The notes under the pieces were generated by a model. That model was not told the DNA's origin, made no database searches, and saw only the letters and a list, made by a program, of their open reading frames with translations. A DNA stretch of 64,000 nucleotides from Lithodes maja (Eukaryota; Arthropoda; Malacostraca; Decapoda; Lithodidae). The DNA lies in assembly GCA_037953745.1 (NCBI GenBank), contig JBAKBP010004430.1, forward strand, positions 62,001-126,000, written 5' to 3'. A program made the position numbers and the translations under genes. Every line of letters starts with the position of its first letter. Position 1 is the stretch's first letter. Shown here one piece after another: positions 63,826 to 64,000 of this stretch.

Positions 63826-64000
63826 GCATGTTACTTATTTCTCATAAGCGTCAATTTTTCCGAAGAATTCACTAGCGCTCGAAAAGAGAAAGAAAAAAGA
63901 AAAAAAAAAAAAAATCAATGCATCAAAAGAAGGCTTATATACAACACACATTTAACAATCACTAGCAGTGGCAAAATAGCCTAAACTCTATAGCCATCTG
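63826..64000 (-). mobile_element. 3' end of a second CR1/L2-like LINE
   Basis: Reverse complement of 39,037-39,208 with few differences, including cgagcgctagtgaattcttc and atgcatcaaaagaaggctta (as read on the plus strand). The coding part would lie beyond the window. A longer A-run is present here (63,898-63,915). Confidence 0.9.

Overview
This is eukaryotic repeat DNA, most likely from an arthropod and probably a crustacean. The short CCTAA/TTAGG pentamer arrays match the arthropod telomere unit. The content is LINEs with APE-type endonuclease, BEL/Pao, Ty3/Gypsy, piggyBac, Mutator-like, Harbinger-like and pogo-like elements. The crustacean assignment is an inference from this repertoire. 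I see no convincing host protein gene, no tRNA, no CRISPR and no bacterial-style operon. Nearly every base I can explain belongs to a transposable element, and the elements are inserted in one another.

Left nest (1-31,790). A palindromic foldback element with a CCTAA core (arms from 1-350 and from 691 on) carries two insertions. The first is a TTAA-flanked element (904-2,222) that holds a LINE fragment. The second is a BEL/Pao retrotransposon (2,266-31,681, 5-bp target duplication acagt). The BEL 5' LTR is split by a full-length RTE-type LINE on the minus strand (2,568-15,396, 11-bp duplication). That LINE is split in turn by an intact Ty3/Gypsy-type element (4,093-13,694, 1,863-bp LTRs, 4-bp duplication) whose pol order is protease-integrase-RT-RNase H, the Gmr1-like order. 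Two piggyBac elements (15,998-20,447 and 25,028-29,233) sit in the BEL leader and in BEL pol. The second has an uninterrupted transposase frame.

Middle nest (31,818-50,160). Inverted repeats of about 460 bp and a broken PHD-FLYWCH-MULE transposase suggest a Mutator-like element. Inside it are a CR1/L2-like LINE (34,111-39,205) and a Harbinger-like element (39,637-49,449). The LINE starts with a U4 snRNA 5' fragment, has an in-register A AAA AAC heptamer at the ORF1 stop, and is hit by a short RTE-derived element. The Harbinger transposase is interrupted by a CAG-flanked element with roughly 165-bp terminal inverted repeats and a DTD/GCD plus Cys-rich protein. That element is itself interrupted by a third piggyBac (43,610-48,038), nearly identical to the first.

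Right part (50,161-64,000). Two more foldbacks with CCTAA/TTAGG cores follow, the first containing a 5'-truncated second copy of the RTE-type LINE (50,703-52,173). Next is a pogo/Tigger-like element (52,665-58,627) that holds a LINE with an SGNH-hydrolase-like ORF1, then a palindromic MITE-like stretch (58,868-59,513). The window ends with a decayed LINE with a Cys/His-rich ORF1 (about 59,700-63,825), tail to tail with the 3' end of another copy of the CR1/L2-like LINE (63,826-64,000, minus).

Relative ages follow from nesting. In the left nest the order is foldback, then BEL, then the RTE LINE, then the Gmr1-like element. The piggyBac insertions in BEL are also later than BEL. Only the Gmr1-like element and the middle piggyBac keep apparently intact coding frames. 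All coding starts were re-read by eye; several frames extend upstream without an ATG, and this is stated where it matters.
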